Positions 52,523-60,863 of a stretch of DNA of 64,000 nt are shown here, piece after piece. Under the pieces are notes generated by a model. That model was not told where the DNA came from and did no database searches. It worked only from the letters and a program-made list of their open reading frames with translations. The stretch lies in contig NZ_BILY01000004.1 of NCBI RefSeq assembly GCF_004000805.1, positions 185,890 to 249,889 of the forward strand, written 5' to 3'. The position numbers and the translations under genes are program-made. Source of the DNA: Paenibacillus glycanilyticus NBRC 16618. Lineage in GTDB: Bacteria; Bacillota; Bacilli; Paenibacillales; Paenibacillaceae. How positions within the stretch are numbered: position 1 is the stretch's first letter; every line of letters begins with the position of its first letter.

Positions 52523-53302
52523 ATCATCCGATTAGACAGCTGCGGCTACCGGTTCGTCCATCCTCACGGAATTTCGATTATCCGGCCTAACGGTTCGGGG
52601 GATTATGCTTTTGTTCTGTTCAAGAAGAAATCCGAGGTTATCATACGGGGCTTGCGTATTCTTGTGGACAGCGATTCGTTCATCCTGTTCCAGCCGGATA
52701 CGCCGCATTCGTATATGCAGTTTGAGCTACCTTTCGTAAACGACTGGTTTCATTGCCGGGGAGAAGAGCTGAAGGGCTTGCTTGCCGAACTGAACTTTCC
52801 GCTGGATACTCCCGTCCCGGCCGTTGACCCGATGCTGATCTCGAGAAGCATTATGGAGCTCCACCGGGTTCAGAAGCAAGGCGGGCATTTGAGGGATCAA
52901 ATTCTGGATACGGATATCCGGGCGCTTCTGATGAAGCTGAGCAATCTGCACCAGCTTTCCCAGCATCCCGAGCGGCCGGGCCGTTATATCCGGCAGTTCT
53001 CCGAGCTGCGGGACGAGCTGTATAACTCGCCGCAAAGCCATGTTACGGTAGAGATGCTGGCTGACCGCGTGCACCTCAGCAAGTCTTACTTCCAGCATCT
53101 CTATAAGGATATTTTCGGCTGCTCCGTCGTCACCGATATGATTAACGGCAGGCTGGAGCTCGCCAAATATTTGCTCAAGAACAGCACCCACTCCGTATCG
53201 GCTATCGCGGCAAGCTGCGGGTACGAGCATGAGACGCATTTCATGCGGCAGTTCAAGAAATTTGTCGGACTGACGCCAAGCCAATTCAAATCTCGGGTGT
53301 AG
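52523..53302 (+). CDS. AraC-family regulator with apparent non-ATG start
   Basis: A ~259-residue regulator: N-terminal sugar-sensing cupin-like domain (IIRLDSCGYRFVHPHGISII, SFILFQPDTPHSYMQ) and C-terminal AraC HTH pair (VTVEMLADRVHLSKSYFQHL, VSAIAASCGYEHETHFMRQF). The frame is open from just after a TGA at 52502. A perfect ribosome site AAAGGAG (52507-52513) is followed 9 nt later by ATC 52523; the only other candidates there are CTG 52514 or 52517. No ATG, GTG or TTG exists until TTG 52652, which would delete the N-terminal ~43 residues. The 3' end overlaps the convergent AraC gene by 17 nt. Confidence 0.75.
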   Translation: MIRLDSCGYRFVHPHGISIIRPNGSGDYAFVLFKKKSEVIIRGLRILVDSDSFILFQPDTPHSYMQFELPFVNDWFHCRGEELKGLLAELNFPLDTPVPAVDPMLISRSIMELHRVQKQGGHLRDQILDTDIRALLMKLSNLHQLSQHPERPGRYIRQFSELRDELYNSPQSHVTVEMLADRVHLSKSYFQHLYKDIFGCSVVTDMINGRLELAKYLLKNSTHSVSAIAASCGYEHETHFMRQFKKFVGLTPSQFKSRV

Positions 53303-54104
53303 ACGTAGACTCCGCCTTCCGTTTATAGTCCGCCGGACCGCAGCCGTACCGCCTGCGGAACAAGGCGGCAAAATGGTTATAGCTCTGGAAGCCAACGTCG
53401 AAGGCTGCTTCCCCGGCCGTCCGGCCAGCCTGCAGCATAAGCAGAACGGCCTGCTCGAGACGCATATTGTTTAGCGTGTCCACAATGGAGCGGCCGGTCT
53501 CCGCCTTGAATAGATGGGACAGCCGGGAGGCGGACAGTCCTACCCGCGCTGCCAGCTCGTTAATGGATAACGGCTCCTGCATCTGCGCGGATAAAATCCG
53601 CATCACCTGGCTGACGCGGTAATCCAGCTTGTCCGCAAGCTGCCCGGCCATTAGCAGAATTAAGGCACTTAGCTGATTATCGCACAGCTCCTCCCAGAAC
53701 CCGCCCTGCGCCCTTGAGTCATGCAGCAGCGACCGGAAGATCCGGATCACCCTTCGCTGCAGCTCGCTGGAAGGCAGCGGGCAGAGCAGCACCTCTTCAT
53801 CCGGAAGCAAGGACAGCTCCGGGAGCCGATTGAAATGCACCCACATAAAGTTCCACGTATCTCCTTTTACGGTACCGTACGTATGAGGAACCCTTTTGCG
53901 GAGCAGTACCAGCTCCCCCGCCTTGCATAATTTCTCTCCCGCAGCCGTTCGAAAAAAACCCTGACCATCCAGCGTGTAAACGAGCAGCCAATCCTCCCTT
54001 CCGGCAGGACGCACCATGCAATAGGATTCGTTTTCCAAGAAATGTCCCGTAACGACGCCGTTCTTCGATTCCTTCTCCACCATTTCCACCCCGCTCCGAT
54101 TCAT
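53286..54104 (-). CDS. AraC-family regulator
   Basis: A 272-residue regulator with an N-terminal cupin (LLVYTLDGQGFFRTAAGEKL, LVLLRKRVPHTYGTV) and C-terminal double HTH (LSINELAARVGLSASRLSHL, GEAAFDVGFQSYNHFAALFR). It is divergent from the PhyH oxygenase gene, which it probably controls. ATG 54104 or ATG 54083 (GGGGTGG just upstream) could start translation. Confidence 0.88.
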   Translation of the reverse strand: MNRSGVEMVEKESKNGVVTGHFLENESYCMVRPAGREDWLLVYTLDGQGFFRTAAGEKLCKAGELVLLRKRVPHTYGTVKGDTWNFMWVHFNRLPELSLLPDEEVLLCPLPSSELQRRVIRIFRSLLHDSRAQGGFWEELCDNQLSALILLMAGQLADKLDYRVSQVMRILSAQMQEPLSINELAARVGLSASRLSHLFKAETGRSIVDTLNNMRLEQAVLLMLQAGRTAGEAAFDVGFQSYNHFAALFRRRYGCGPADYKRKAESTSTPEI

Positions 54105-54254
54105 TACCCTAAGGGTATCGCGCCAGCCTTCATTCGTCCAGCATTATAGCAGAATCCAAGCAGTATTGAGCATAATCGCGACTTCAACCTTTTCCCTTAA
54201 CGCCCTACAATTAGAGACAAGAAGCAGCTCACAACAAGGAGAGGGGCCATACAA

Positions 54255-55058
54255 ATGAACCAGTCGCTTAAAGTGCTCACCGAGGAGCAGATGAAGCAGT
54301 TCGAGACGGAAGGTTATGTCATCGTAAAGGGCGTTTGGAGCAAGGAAGAGATCGAGGAAATCCGGGCCGAGTTCGATAAAATCAGCCTTACCCCGATTCC
54401 CGGCTACTTCGAGCCGGCTCTGGACGGAGAGCAGGAGGATCCGCTTCGCCGCTATCCGAGGGTGATGCATCCGCACCGTTATAACGATCTGAGCAAGCAT
54501 TACATGCTGCATCCGGTTGTTCTCGACATTATGCACGATCTGTACGGAGAAGAGGCTTTGGCTGCGCAAAGCATGTTCTATTACAAGCCTCCGGGCTCGC
54601 GCGGTCAAGCGCTGCATCAGGATAACTTCTACCTCAAGGTGGAGCCGGGCAACTGTATTGCGGCATGGGCGGCTATCGACCGCTGTGACGAAGAAAACGG
54701 CTGTATGCTTCTTGTTCCGAAAACAAATACGTATGAAATTGTATGCCCGGAAGAATCCGATTCGAACGAATCGTTCACCAACCATTACGTGAAGCCGCCA
54801 AAAGAGGAAAAACCCGTTGCAGCAATCATGGAGCCCGGCGATATCCTGTTCTTTAACGGCAATCTGATTCACGGCTCTTACCGGAACAAAACAAAAGACC
54901 GCTTCCGCCGCGCTTTTATTTCCCACTACGCGAACAGCAGCGCGATGTCCATCTCGCATTGGTACAATCCGCTCTACAAGGCGGACGGCTCCGAGCTGTC
55001 GCTGGAAGCAAATCCGGACGGCGGACCATGCGGCATCGAGACGCCGGCTTATCACTAA
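54255..55058 (+). CDS. Phytanoyl-CoA dioxygenase (PhyH) family protein
   Basis: A 267-residue Fe(II)/2-oxoglutarate oxygenase. The metal-binding HxD lies in GQALHQDNFYLK and the distal His in NGNLIHGSYRN, followed by the 2-oxoglutarate-binding Arg in RFRRAFISHY. The substrate is unknown; the family hydroxylates lipids, sugars-phosphates or natural products. Ribosome site AAGGAGAGG before ATG 54255. It sits alone between an AraC regulator and a terminator shared with the fructokinase gene. Confidence 0.88.
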   Translation: MNQSLKVLTEEQMKQFETEGYVIVKGVWSKEEIEEIRAEFDKISLTPIPGYFEPALDGEQEDPLRRYPRVMHPHRYNDLSKHYMLHPVVLDIMHDLYGEEALAAQSMFYYKPPGSRGQALHQDNFYLKVEPGNCIAAWAAIDRCDEENGCMLLVPKTNTYEIVCPEESDSNESFTNHYVKPPKEEKPVAAIMEPGDILFFNGNLIHGSYRNKTKDRFRRAFISHYANSSAMSISHWYNPLYKADGSELSLEANPDGGPCGIETPAYH

Positions 55059-55062
55059 TCAT

Positions 55063-55111
55063 AAAAGGAGGCACGTTGGTTACCCGAACCGGCGATGCCT
55101 CCCTTTTTTAT
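55063..55111. terminator. Bidirectional terminator between PhyH and fructokinase genes
   Basis: AAAAGGAGGCA pairs with TGCCTCCCTTTT around a ~24-nt partly structured loop, with A and T runs on both sides. Confidence 0.8.
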
Positions 55112-56067
55112 GCCGAATACCGATTGACCTCTTCAAGCGTTGGCAGTGCCGCAATGGCCCCTACCTTCGTACAGACGATAGCCCCTACTTTATTTGCGAA
55201 TTCCACGAAGGACAAAAGCTGACCGAACGTTACCCCCTTCGGCTCCTCCAGCCTGCTGATCTGCCATAGCAAAGCGCCAACAAAGGCGTCCCCAGCCCCG
55301 GTAGAATCAATGGACTTCACCGTTATACTCGGCACCTGCGTCAAAGTCTTGCCATCGGACACCAACGTGCCATTCCTGCCCAGCGTCACGCAGACCCGCT
55401 TAGCCCCCAGCCCGTGAAGCAGCCGAACGGCTTCCGCAGGATGCGTCTCGCCGGTCATCAGCAGCAGCTCCTCCTCGCTTACTTTGACGAGATCGGCTTG
55501 CGACGCGCCATCCCGGGCCAGCTTGATGAACTCGTTCAGCCGGTCCCCCCACAGATCCTTTCTGTAGTTCGGATCAAAGGAGATAAACGGTTGCCCGTTC
55601 ACCGCGGCTCCCTGCATTAGCGTTGCATAAGTCGAGCGGAACGGTTTGTCCAGCAAAGCGGTAGCCGAGCCGAAATGCAGGACGGTCGCGGCATAAAGAC
55701 GTTCCCGGTCAATCTCATCCAGCTCGACGAAACGATCGGCGCCGCGGTTAAACACAAAATCCCGCTCTCCGCTTGCTTCCAGCGAGACGAAGGCTAGAGT
55801 TGTTGGCACTCCGGCATCCAGCATCAGCATGGATGTATCAACCTTTTCCTCTTCCAATGTCCGCTTTAAGTAATGTCCGAACGGATCCTCTCCTACCTTG
55901 CCAACAAAAGCAGAGCTCCCGCCCAGCCGGGCTATTGCCGCGCTGACATTGGCAGGCGCTCCTCCTGCTTTTTTCGCAAACCGCTCGCCTTGCTCCAGGT
56001 CCACATCAATATCGATACAGAAAAAATCAATCAACAGCTCCCCGATACAAATGACATTCCCCGCCAT
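55108..56067 (-). CDS. PfkB-family fructokinase
   Basis: A 319-residue ribokinase-fold sugar kinase. [12 protein letters not shown] opens the protein, [19 protein letters not shown] is signature 1 and [17 protein letters not shown] is signature 2 with the catalytic Asp. The context (GH32, fructan ABC transporter, LacI regulator) argues for phosphorylation of fructose to fructose-6-phosphate. It follows the LacI gene on the same strand but has its own operator (56088-56103) and lies beyond the LacI terminator hairpin. Confidence 0.92.
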   Translation of the reverse strand: MAGNVICIGELLIDFFCIDIDVDLEQGERFAKKAGGAPANVSAAIARLGGSSAFVGKVGEDPFGHYLKRTLEEEKVDTSMLMLDAGVPTTLAFVSLEASGERDFVFNRGADRFVELDEIDRERLYAATVLHFGSATALLDKPFRSTYATLMQGAAVNGQPFISFDPNYRKDLWGDRLNEFIKLARDGASQADLVKVSEEELLLMTGETHPAEAVRLLHGLGAKRVCVTLGRNGTLVSDGKTLTQVPSITVKSIDSTGAGDAFVGALLWQISRLEEPKGVTFGQLLSFVEFANKVGAIVCTKVGAIAALPTLEEVNRYSA

Positions 56068-56087
56068 CTTAATCCTCTCCCTTAATG

Positions 56088-56103
56088 TGATAACCGGTTG
56101 ACA
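56088..56103. promoter_or_regulatory. LacI-family operator before fructokinase
   Basis: TGATAACCGGTTGACA matches the palindrome TGTCAACCGGTTGACA at 14 of 16 positions and shares the TTGACATATG flank with the operators at 57199-57232. It lies 20 bp before the fructokinase start. Confidence 0.7.
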
Positions 56104-56117
56104 TATGACCCAAAAAA

Positions 56118-56140
56118 GAAACCACGTTCTAAGTGGTTTC
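56118..56140 (-). terminator. Hairpin at the LacI stop codon
   Basis: GAAACCAC / GTGGTTTC stem with T run on the minus strand (TTTCTTTTTTG). The stem spans the stop codon of the LacI gene, so termination may depend on ribosome release. Confidence 0.7.
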
Positions 56141-57121
56141 CCTTTCCATCAGCCGAACCGGCAAATAAACCTCTTCCGCCTCATGATCAGCTTCACCGTC
56201 AATCTGCTCCGACAAGATCCGGACGCATTCTTGAGCAATTCCTTTGATCGGCTGCTGAATGGACGTCAGCTCCGGCAGGAAGGCTTGTACCGTCTCCGAG
56301 CCGTCGTAGCCGATGATCTTAATATCCTCCGGAATACGGAGACCTTTTTTCTTCACGTACTGGATAAACGTTGCCGCAATCAGATCGTCACTGGCAAATA
56401 CGCCATCCACTTCGGGATGCTCCGCGAAAATCTGATCGAACAGATTCGAATACGCCCTTTGATCAAACGATTGATGGTTCTCGTATACGATTGGCTCGCG
56501 GCCGTTCTCTATGATCACGTCTTCATAGGCTTTCCGCCGCAAATTCGCCGGAGTCGCCAGCTCAATCGGCCCGTTAATATGGACAATATGCCGGCAGCCC
56601 TTTGCGAGAAGCAGCTCCGTTGCCAGCTTGCCGCCGTTATAGTTATCCGAACCAACCACCGGAATGGTGGGAGCCAAATAGTGGTCGATTGCCACAACCG
56701 CCATTTTTCCGTGATTGTAGTGGTGAAGGCCCCGGTTATGCGAACATACGATAATGCCGTCCACCTGATTGCGCAGCAGCATATCGAGGTACCGCTCCTC
56801 GTTCTCCTTGCTGTGAAGGCTGTTGCAGAGCAGAACTTTATACCCTTTCTCCGCACAGATGCTCTCGATGTAGAAGGCCAGCTCGCTGAAGAACGGATTG
56901 TTCACCGTCGGGAGAATAAGCCCGATCAGATTCGTTTTTTTATTAAATAACGACCGCGCGACGTCATTGGGAAAATAGTTCAGTTCCTTCATCGCGCCGT
57001 ATACGGCGTCTTTCGTCTCCTGGCTGATATAGCCGCGATTGTTGAGCACCCGCGACACCGTCGTTTTGGATACGCCGGCTTTTTCCGCCACATCGCTTAT
57101 TTTCGGGTTCACTTGCCTCAC
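56129..57121 (-). CDS. LacI-family repressor of the fructan locus
   Basis: A 330-residue LacI/GalR regulator. The N-terminal HTH plus hinge ([26 protein letters not shown]) is followed by a periplasmic-binding-like sugar domain ([38 protein letters not shown]). It is divergent from the ABC transporter operon. Three copies of a TGTCA-CCGG-TTGACA-type palindrome, two between it and the transporter and one before fructokinase, are its probable operators. The inducer is likely sucrose, a fructo-oligosaccharide or a phosphate derivative. Confidence 0.92.
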   Translation of the reverse strand: MRQVNPKISDVAEKAGVSKTTVSRVLNNRGYISQETKDAVYGAMKELNYFPNDVARSLFNKKTNLIGLILPTVNNPFFSELAFYIESICAEKGYKVLLCNSLHSKENEERYLDMLLRNQVDGIIVCSHNRGLHHYNHGKMAVVAIDHYLAPTIPVVGSDNYNGGKLATELLLAKGCRHIVHINGPIELATPANLRRKAYEDVIIENGREPIVYENHQSFDQRAYSNLFDQIFAEHPEVDGVFASDDLIAATFIQYVKKKGLRIPEDIKIIGYDGSETVQAFLPELTSIQQPIKGIAQECVRILSEQIDGEADHEAEEVYLPVRLMERETT

Positions 57122-57198
57122 CTCATTCCTGTCTTACCGCTTTATGGAACCTATTATAAGCTTAATGCCTCTTTGATTAAACCACAAAATCAAGATTT

Positions 57199-57238
57199 AT
57201 GAAACCGGTTGACATATGTCATCCGGTTGACATATACT
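57199..57238 (+). promoter_or_regulatory. Promoter with two LacI operators before the ABC operon
   Basis: Operator 57199-57214 (ATGAAACCGGTTGACA) supplies the -35 TTGACA (57209-57214). Operator 57217-57232 (TGTCATCCGGTTGACA, one mismatch to a perfect palindrome) fills the 18-bp spacer, and the -10 is TATACT (57233-57238). Repressor bound there would exclude RNA polymerase. Confidence 0.78.
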
Positions 57239-57318
57239 TACCCTGAAATCGGGGAAACGTATTCCATCCTCTTTTTCCTGGCTTCGCATGAAAGCGTACT
57301 CTTAAGGGGGAATATCAA

Positions 57319-58254
57319 TTGGCAAGCGCATCCATCGGCAGAAAACAAAAGCCAAGCTGGATCTATTACGTATTCAGAAACTACACACTGTATCTCTTCC
57401 TGCTGCCAGCCGTCGTGCTGACAATCGTGTTCAAGTATGTTCCGATGTACGGCTCCATTATCGCCTTCAAAAACTTCAGCCCGCTGAAAGGCATCATGGG
57501 AAGCGAATGGGTTGGCTTCGAGAACTTCAACCGGTTCCTGTCATCGCCCAACTTCTACGATATTTTCATGAACACGCTGAAGCTAAGCGTCTACGGCTTG
57601 CTGCTGGGCTTCCCGGTTCCAATCGTGCTGGCGCTTATGCTCAATCAGATCAGAGGGGCTAGGATCAAGAAAAATATACAGCTGATCCTGTACGCGCCCA
57701 ACTTTATCTCGGTTGTTGTCCTTACCGGCATGCTGTTTGTTTTCCTGTCGCCGGCAGGGGTAATCAATTCGCTGGTCACCATGTTTACGGATAAGCCCAT
57801 CTCGTTTATGTCCGATCCTGCCTACTTCCGCACGGTCTACATTTTATCGGGTATCTGGCAAGGCGCGGGCTGGGCCTCGATTATTTACGTCGCCGCCCTC
57901 TCCAATGTGGATCCGCAGCTGCATGATGCGGCAACCGTTGACGGCGCTTCGCTCCTGCGGCGCATCTGGCATATCGATCTGCCTACGCTCAAGCCGGTTA
58001 TGGCGGTTCTGTTCATCCTGGCGGCAGGCGGTATCATGTCGATCGGGTACGAGAAGGCTTTTCTGATGCAGACCGCGATGAATACGCCTACGTCGGAGAT
58101 TATCGCGACTTACGTGTACAAGGTTGGCCTTCAGTCAGGCGACTATGCTTACTCCACCGCCATCGGCCTATTTAACTCCATTATCAATATCATTCTGCTC
58201 GTCCTCGTGAACGCCGTCGTGAAGCGGCTGAACGAAGGAGAAGGCCTGTATTAA
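57319..58254 (+). CDS. ABC sugar permease (LplB type)
   Basis: A 311-residue inner-membrane component of a carbohydrate importer. Six hydrophobic segments are visible, the first being LYLFLLPAVVLTIVFKYVPM. The EAA loop that contacts the ATPase reads DAATVDGASLLRRIWHIDLP. Start is TTG 57319 after AAGGGGG. It is the first gene of the permease-permease-binding protein-GH32 operon. No ATPase is encoded, so a shared MsmX-type ATPase is probably used. Confidence 0.93.
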   Translation: MASASIGRKQKPSWIYYVFRNYTLYLFLLPAVVLTIVFKYVPMYGSIIAFKNFSPLKGIMGSEWVGFENFNRFLSSPNFYDIFMNTLKLSVYGLLLGFPVPIVLALMLNQIRGARIKKNIQLILYAPNFISVVVLTGMLFVFLSPAGVINSLVTMFTDKPISFMSDPAYFRTVYILSGIWQGAGWASIIYVAALSNVDPQLHDAATVDGASLLRRIWHIDLPTLKPVMAVLFILAAGGIMSIGYEKAFLMQTAMNTPTSEIIATYVYKVGLQSGDYAYSTAIGLFNSIINIILLVLVNAVVKRLNEGEGLY

Positions 58255-58326
58255 AGCTAATGCTTTCGATGCAAGAATCGTCACGAACAGCCATCCGGCT
58301 GTTTGGGTAACCATTCTTTTAGGAGG
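58251..58326 (+). promoter_or_regulatory. Conserved intercistronic leader, copy 2 (before permease 2)
   Basis: Starts at the stop codon of the first permease gene and reads GCAAGAATCGTCACGAAC, hairpin AACAGCC-ATCC-GGCTGTT, then GTAACCATTCTTTTAGGAGG, the ribosome site of the second permease gene. It is the counterpart of 52001-52077. Confidence 0.8.
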
Positions 58327-58330
58327 ACTT

Positions 58331-59212
58331 ATGGACATTCACATTTCCCGAAAGGACCGCGTTCTGCTCGTTATTACCTACGTCTTGCTCGCCCTGCTCG
58401 TGCTGATCGTTCTCTTTCCGCTTCTTTACGTGCTCCTTGCCTCCTTCTTGAACCCTAATGTGCTGCTGACCAAGGGGCTTTCGCTTAACGCCTCGGACTG
58501 GAGCATAACCGGGTACGAGAAAATATTGGGCAATGCCGCCATGTTAAGAGGCTTTCTGAACGCCATCTTGTATTCAACCGGTTTTGCGCTGGCGACCGTG
58601 GTCGTATCGGTTTTTGCCGCCTATCCGCTTAGCCTTGAGGGGTTTGTAGGCAAACGGATGTTTATGGTGTTTTTCCTGATCACAATGTTCCTGAGCGGCG
58701 GCTTGATTCCGACGTATCTGGTTGTCAAAGACCTGAACCTGCTGAATACGATTTGGGCGATTATTCTGCCCGGCGCGGTGAGCGTGTACAACATTATTTT
58801 GGCGAGAACTTATTTTGCCGGCATTCCGAAGGAATTGAATCAAGCCGCTCAAATTGACGGTGCCACGGATCAACGGCTCTTTTTCCAAATTATCCTGCCG
58901 CTGTCCAAGCCTATTATTTTTGTCCTTGCCCTCTATGCGTTTGTCGGGCAGTGGAATTCGTATTTCGACGCGATGATTTATCTCGACAACAATCAGCTGT
59001 TCCCGCTGCAGCTTGTTCTGCGGTCGATTCTAATTCAGAACCAGGTGGATCCCGGCATGATCTCGGATATTCTCGCCCAAGCCGAGCTGAAGAAGCTGTC
59101 GGAGATGATCAAATATTCATCCATTGTGGTTTCCAGCTTGCCGCTTATCGTGATGTATCCGTTCTTCCAGAAGTACTTCGAGAAAGGCGTTATGGTTGGC
59201 TCCATCAAATAA
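58331..59212 (+). CDS. ABC sugar permease (YtcP type)
   Basis: A 293-residue six-helix permease partner of the preceding gene. The first helix is VLLVITYVLLALLVLIVLFP; the EAA loop reads NQAAQIDGATDQRLFFQIIL. ATG 58331 follows AGGAGG. The gap to the first permease gene contains the conserved hairpin leader, which could tune expression of the downstream genes relative to the first. Confidence 0.94.
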   Translation: MDIHISRKDRVLLVITYVLLALLVLIVLFPLLYVLLASFLNPNVLLTKGLSLNASDWSITGYEKILGNAAMLRGFLNAILYSTGFALATVVVSVFAAYPLSLEGFVGKRMFMVFFLITMFLSGGLIPTYLVVKDLNLLNTIWAIILPGAVSVYNIILARTYFAGIPKELNQAAQIDGATDQRLFFQIILPLSKPIIFVLALYAFVGQWNSYFDAMIYLDNNQLFPLQLVLRSILIQNQVDPGMISDILAQAELKKLSEMIKYSSIVVSSLPLIVMYPFFQKYFEKGVMVGSIK

Positions 59213-59234
59213 CAGATACGGGGGAAATATTCTT

Positions 59235-60848
59235 ATGAAAAAGACGATTTATTCCGCAACGGCTCTCGCTTTATCCATCTCGATGCTTGCAGGCTGCAGC
59301 AGCGGAGACAAAGGCTCGGCCGCTACCAAGAGCTATGACCTGAAGGAGGTATCCTTCCCGCTGCAAGAGAAAGTGACGCTGAATTTTATGACGCAAAGCT
59401 CGCCGCTTGCCCCGACCGACCCAAACCAGAAGCTGATCTACAAGCGGCTTGAAGAGAAAACCGGCGTTCATATTAATTGGAAGAACTTCACCTCGGACTC
59501 CTTCGTTGAGAAAAGAAATCTTGCTGTAGCCAGCGGCGATCTGCCGGATGCCATCCTGGATGCGGCTTACTCCGACTACGACCTGCTGAAGCTGGGCACG
59601 GACAAAACGATTATTCCGCTTGAGGATATTATTGCAAAGTATATGCCGAATCTGCAGAAGGTGCTTGCGGATGCGCCGGAGTACAAAGCGATGATGACAG
59701 CGCCGGACGGCCATATTTACAGCTTCCCATGGATCGAGGAGCTTGGCGCGGGCAAGGAAAGCATTCACTCCGTCAACGATATCCCTTGGATTAACGTCGA
59801 GTGGCTGAACAAGCTTGGCCTAAAGATGCCAACTACAACCGAAGAATTGAAAAACGTCCTGCTGGCCTTCAAAAAAGACGATCCGAATGGCAACGGCCAA
59901 GCCGACGAAATTCCGCTCAGCGTCGTGATGAATAACGGCAACGAGGATTTGAACTTCCTGTTTGGCTCCTTCGGCCTTGGAGATAACGGCGATCATACCG
60001 TCGTAACCGATGACGGCAAAGTAGTATTTACGGCTGATCAGGACGGCTACAAAGATGCCGTGAACTATTTGCATGATCTGTACGCGCTTGATCTGATCGA
60101 CGAGGAATCGTTCGAGCAGGATTACAATACTTTCCTGGCGAAAGGTCAGGATGATCGTTACGGCTTGTACTTCACTTGGGACAAAGCGAACATTACGGGC
60201 AATAACGACAAGTATGATCTGATGAAGCCGCTGGCCGGCCCTTCCGGCGAAGTAAACGTCACCCGCACGAACAACTATGGCTTTGACCGCGGCCGCATGG
60301 TGATTACAAGCGCGAACAAAAACATAGAGTTAACGGCGAAATGGATCGACCAGCTGTACGAGCCGCTTCAATCGGTGCAGGATAACTGGGGGACTTACGG
60401 CGATGAAACGCAGCAAAACATTTTCAAATTCGACGAGGCAAAAGGCATGCTCGAGCATCTTCCGCTTGAAGGGGCAGCGCCGGCAGAGCTTCGCCAGAAG
60501 ACCAATATCGGCGGACCGCTTGCGATCCTCGACGAGTATTACGGCAAATACACAACGAAGCCGGACGATGCGGCTTGGCGCCTGAACATTATGAAAGAAA
60601 GACTTGTTCCTTACATGAAGGCGGAGAACAACTATCCGAAAATTTTCTTCTCGCTGGAAGACCAGAAGCAGCTGTCCACGATTGAAACCGACTTGTTCGC
60701 TTACGTGAACCGGAAACGCGCAGAGTGGATTAAGACAGGCAAGGTTAACGAGGAATGGGCGGATTACTTGAAAGAGCTGAATCGCCTTGGCCTTGAGAAA
60801 TGGCTGCAAATCAAGCAAACCGGCTACGACAACTATATCAAATCATAA
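59235..60848 (+). CDS. ABC extracellular solute-binding lipoprotein
   Basis: A 537-residue binding protein of the large LipO/YtcQ type. The signal peptide ends in lipobox LAGC (SISMLAGCSSGDKGS), followed by a two-lobed domain (VTLNFMTQSSPLAPTDPNQK, KRNLAVASGDLPDAILDAAY, DDPNGNGQADEIPLSVVMN). Expected to capture fructo-oligosaccharides or sucrose for the two permeases. ATG 59235 with GGGGGAAA upstream is chosen; the frame upstream overlaps the permease end. Confidence 0.93.
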   Translation: MKKTIYSATALALSISMLAGCSSGDKGSAATKSYDLKEVSFPLQEKVTLNFMTQSSPLAPTDPNQKLIYKRLEEKTGVHINWKNFTSDSFVEKRNLAVASGDLPDAILDAAYSDYDLLKLGTDKTIIPLEDIIAKYMPNLQKVLADAPEYKAMMTAPDGHIYSFPWIEELGAGKESIHSVNDIPWINVEWLNKLGLKMPTTTEELKNVLLAFKKDDPNGNGQADEIPLSVVMNNGNEDLNFLFGSFGLGDNGDHTVVTDDGKVVFTADQDGYKDAVNYLHDLYALDLIDEESFEQDYNTFLAKGQDDRYGLYFTWDKANITGNNDKYDLMKPLAGPSGEVNVTRTNNYGFDRGRMVITSANKNIELTAKWIDQLYEPLQSVQDNWGTYGDETQQNIFKFDEAKGMLEHLPLEGAAPAELRQKTNIGGPLAILDEYYGKYTTKPDDAAWRLNIMKERLVPYMKAENNYPKIFFSLEDQKQLSTIETDLFAYVNRKRAEWIKTGKVNEEWADYLKELNRLGLEKWLQIKQTGYDNYIKS

Positions 60849-60863
60849 AAGGTGGACGTTTAC

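Noticed and set aside
54144..55055. A 303-codon minus-strand frame opposite the PhyH gene
   Set aside because: Shadow of the oxygenase gene, whose iron ligands and ribosome site are clear.
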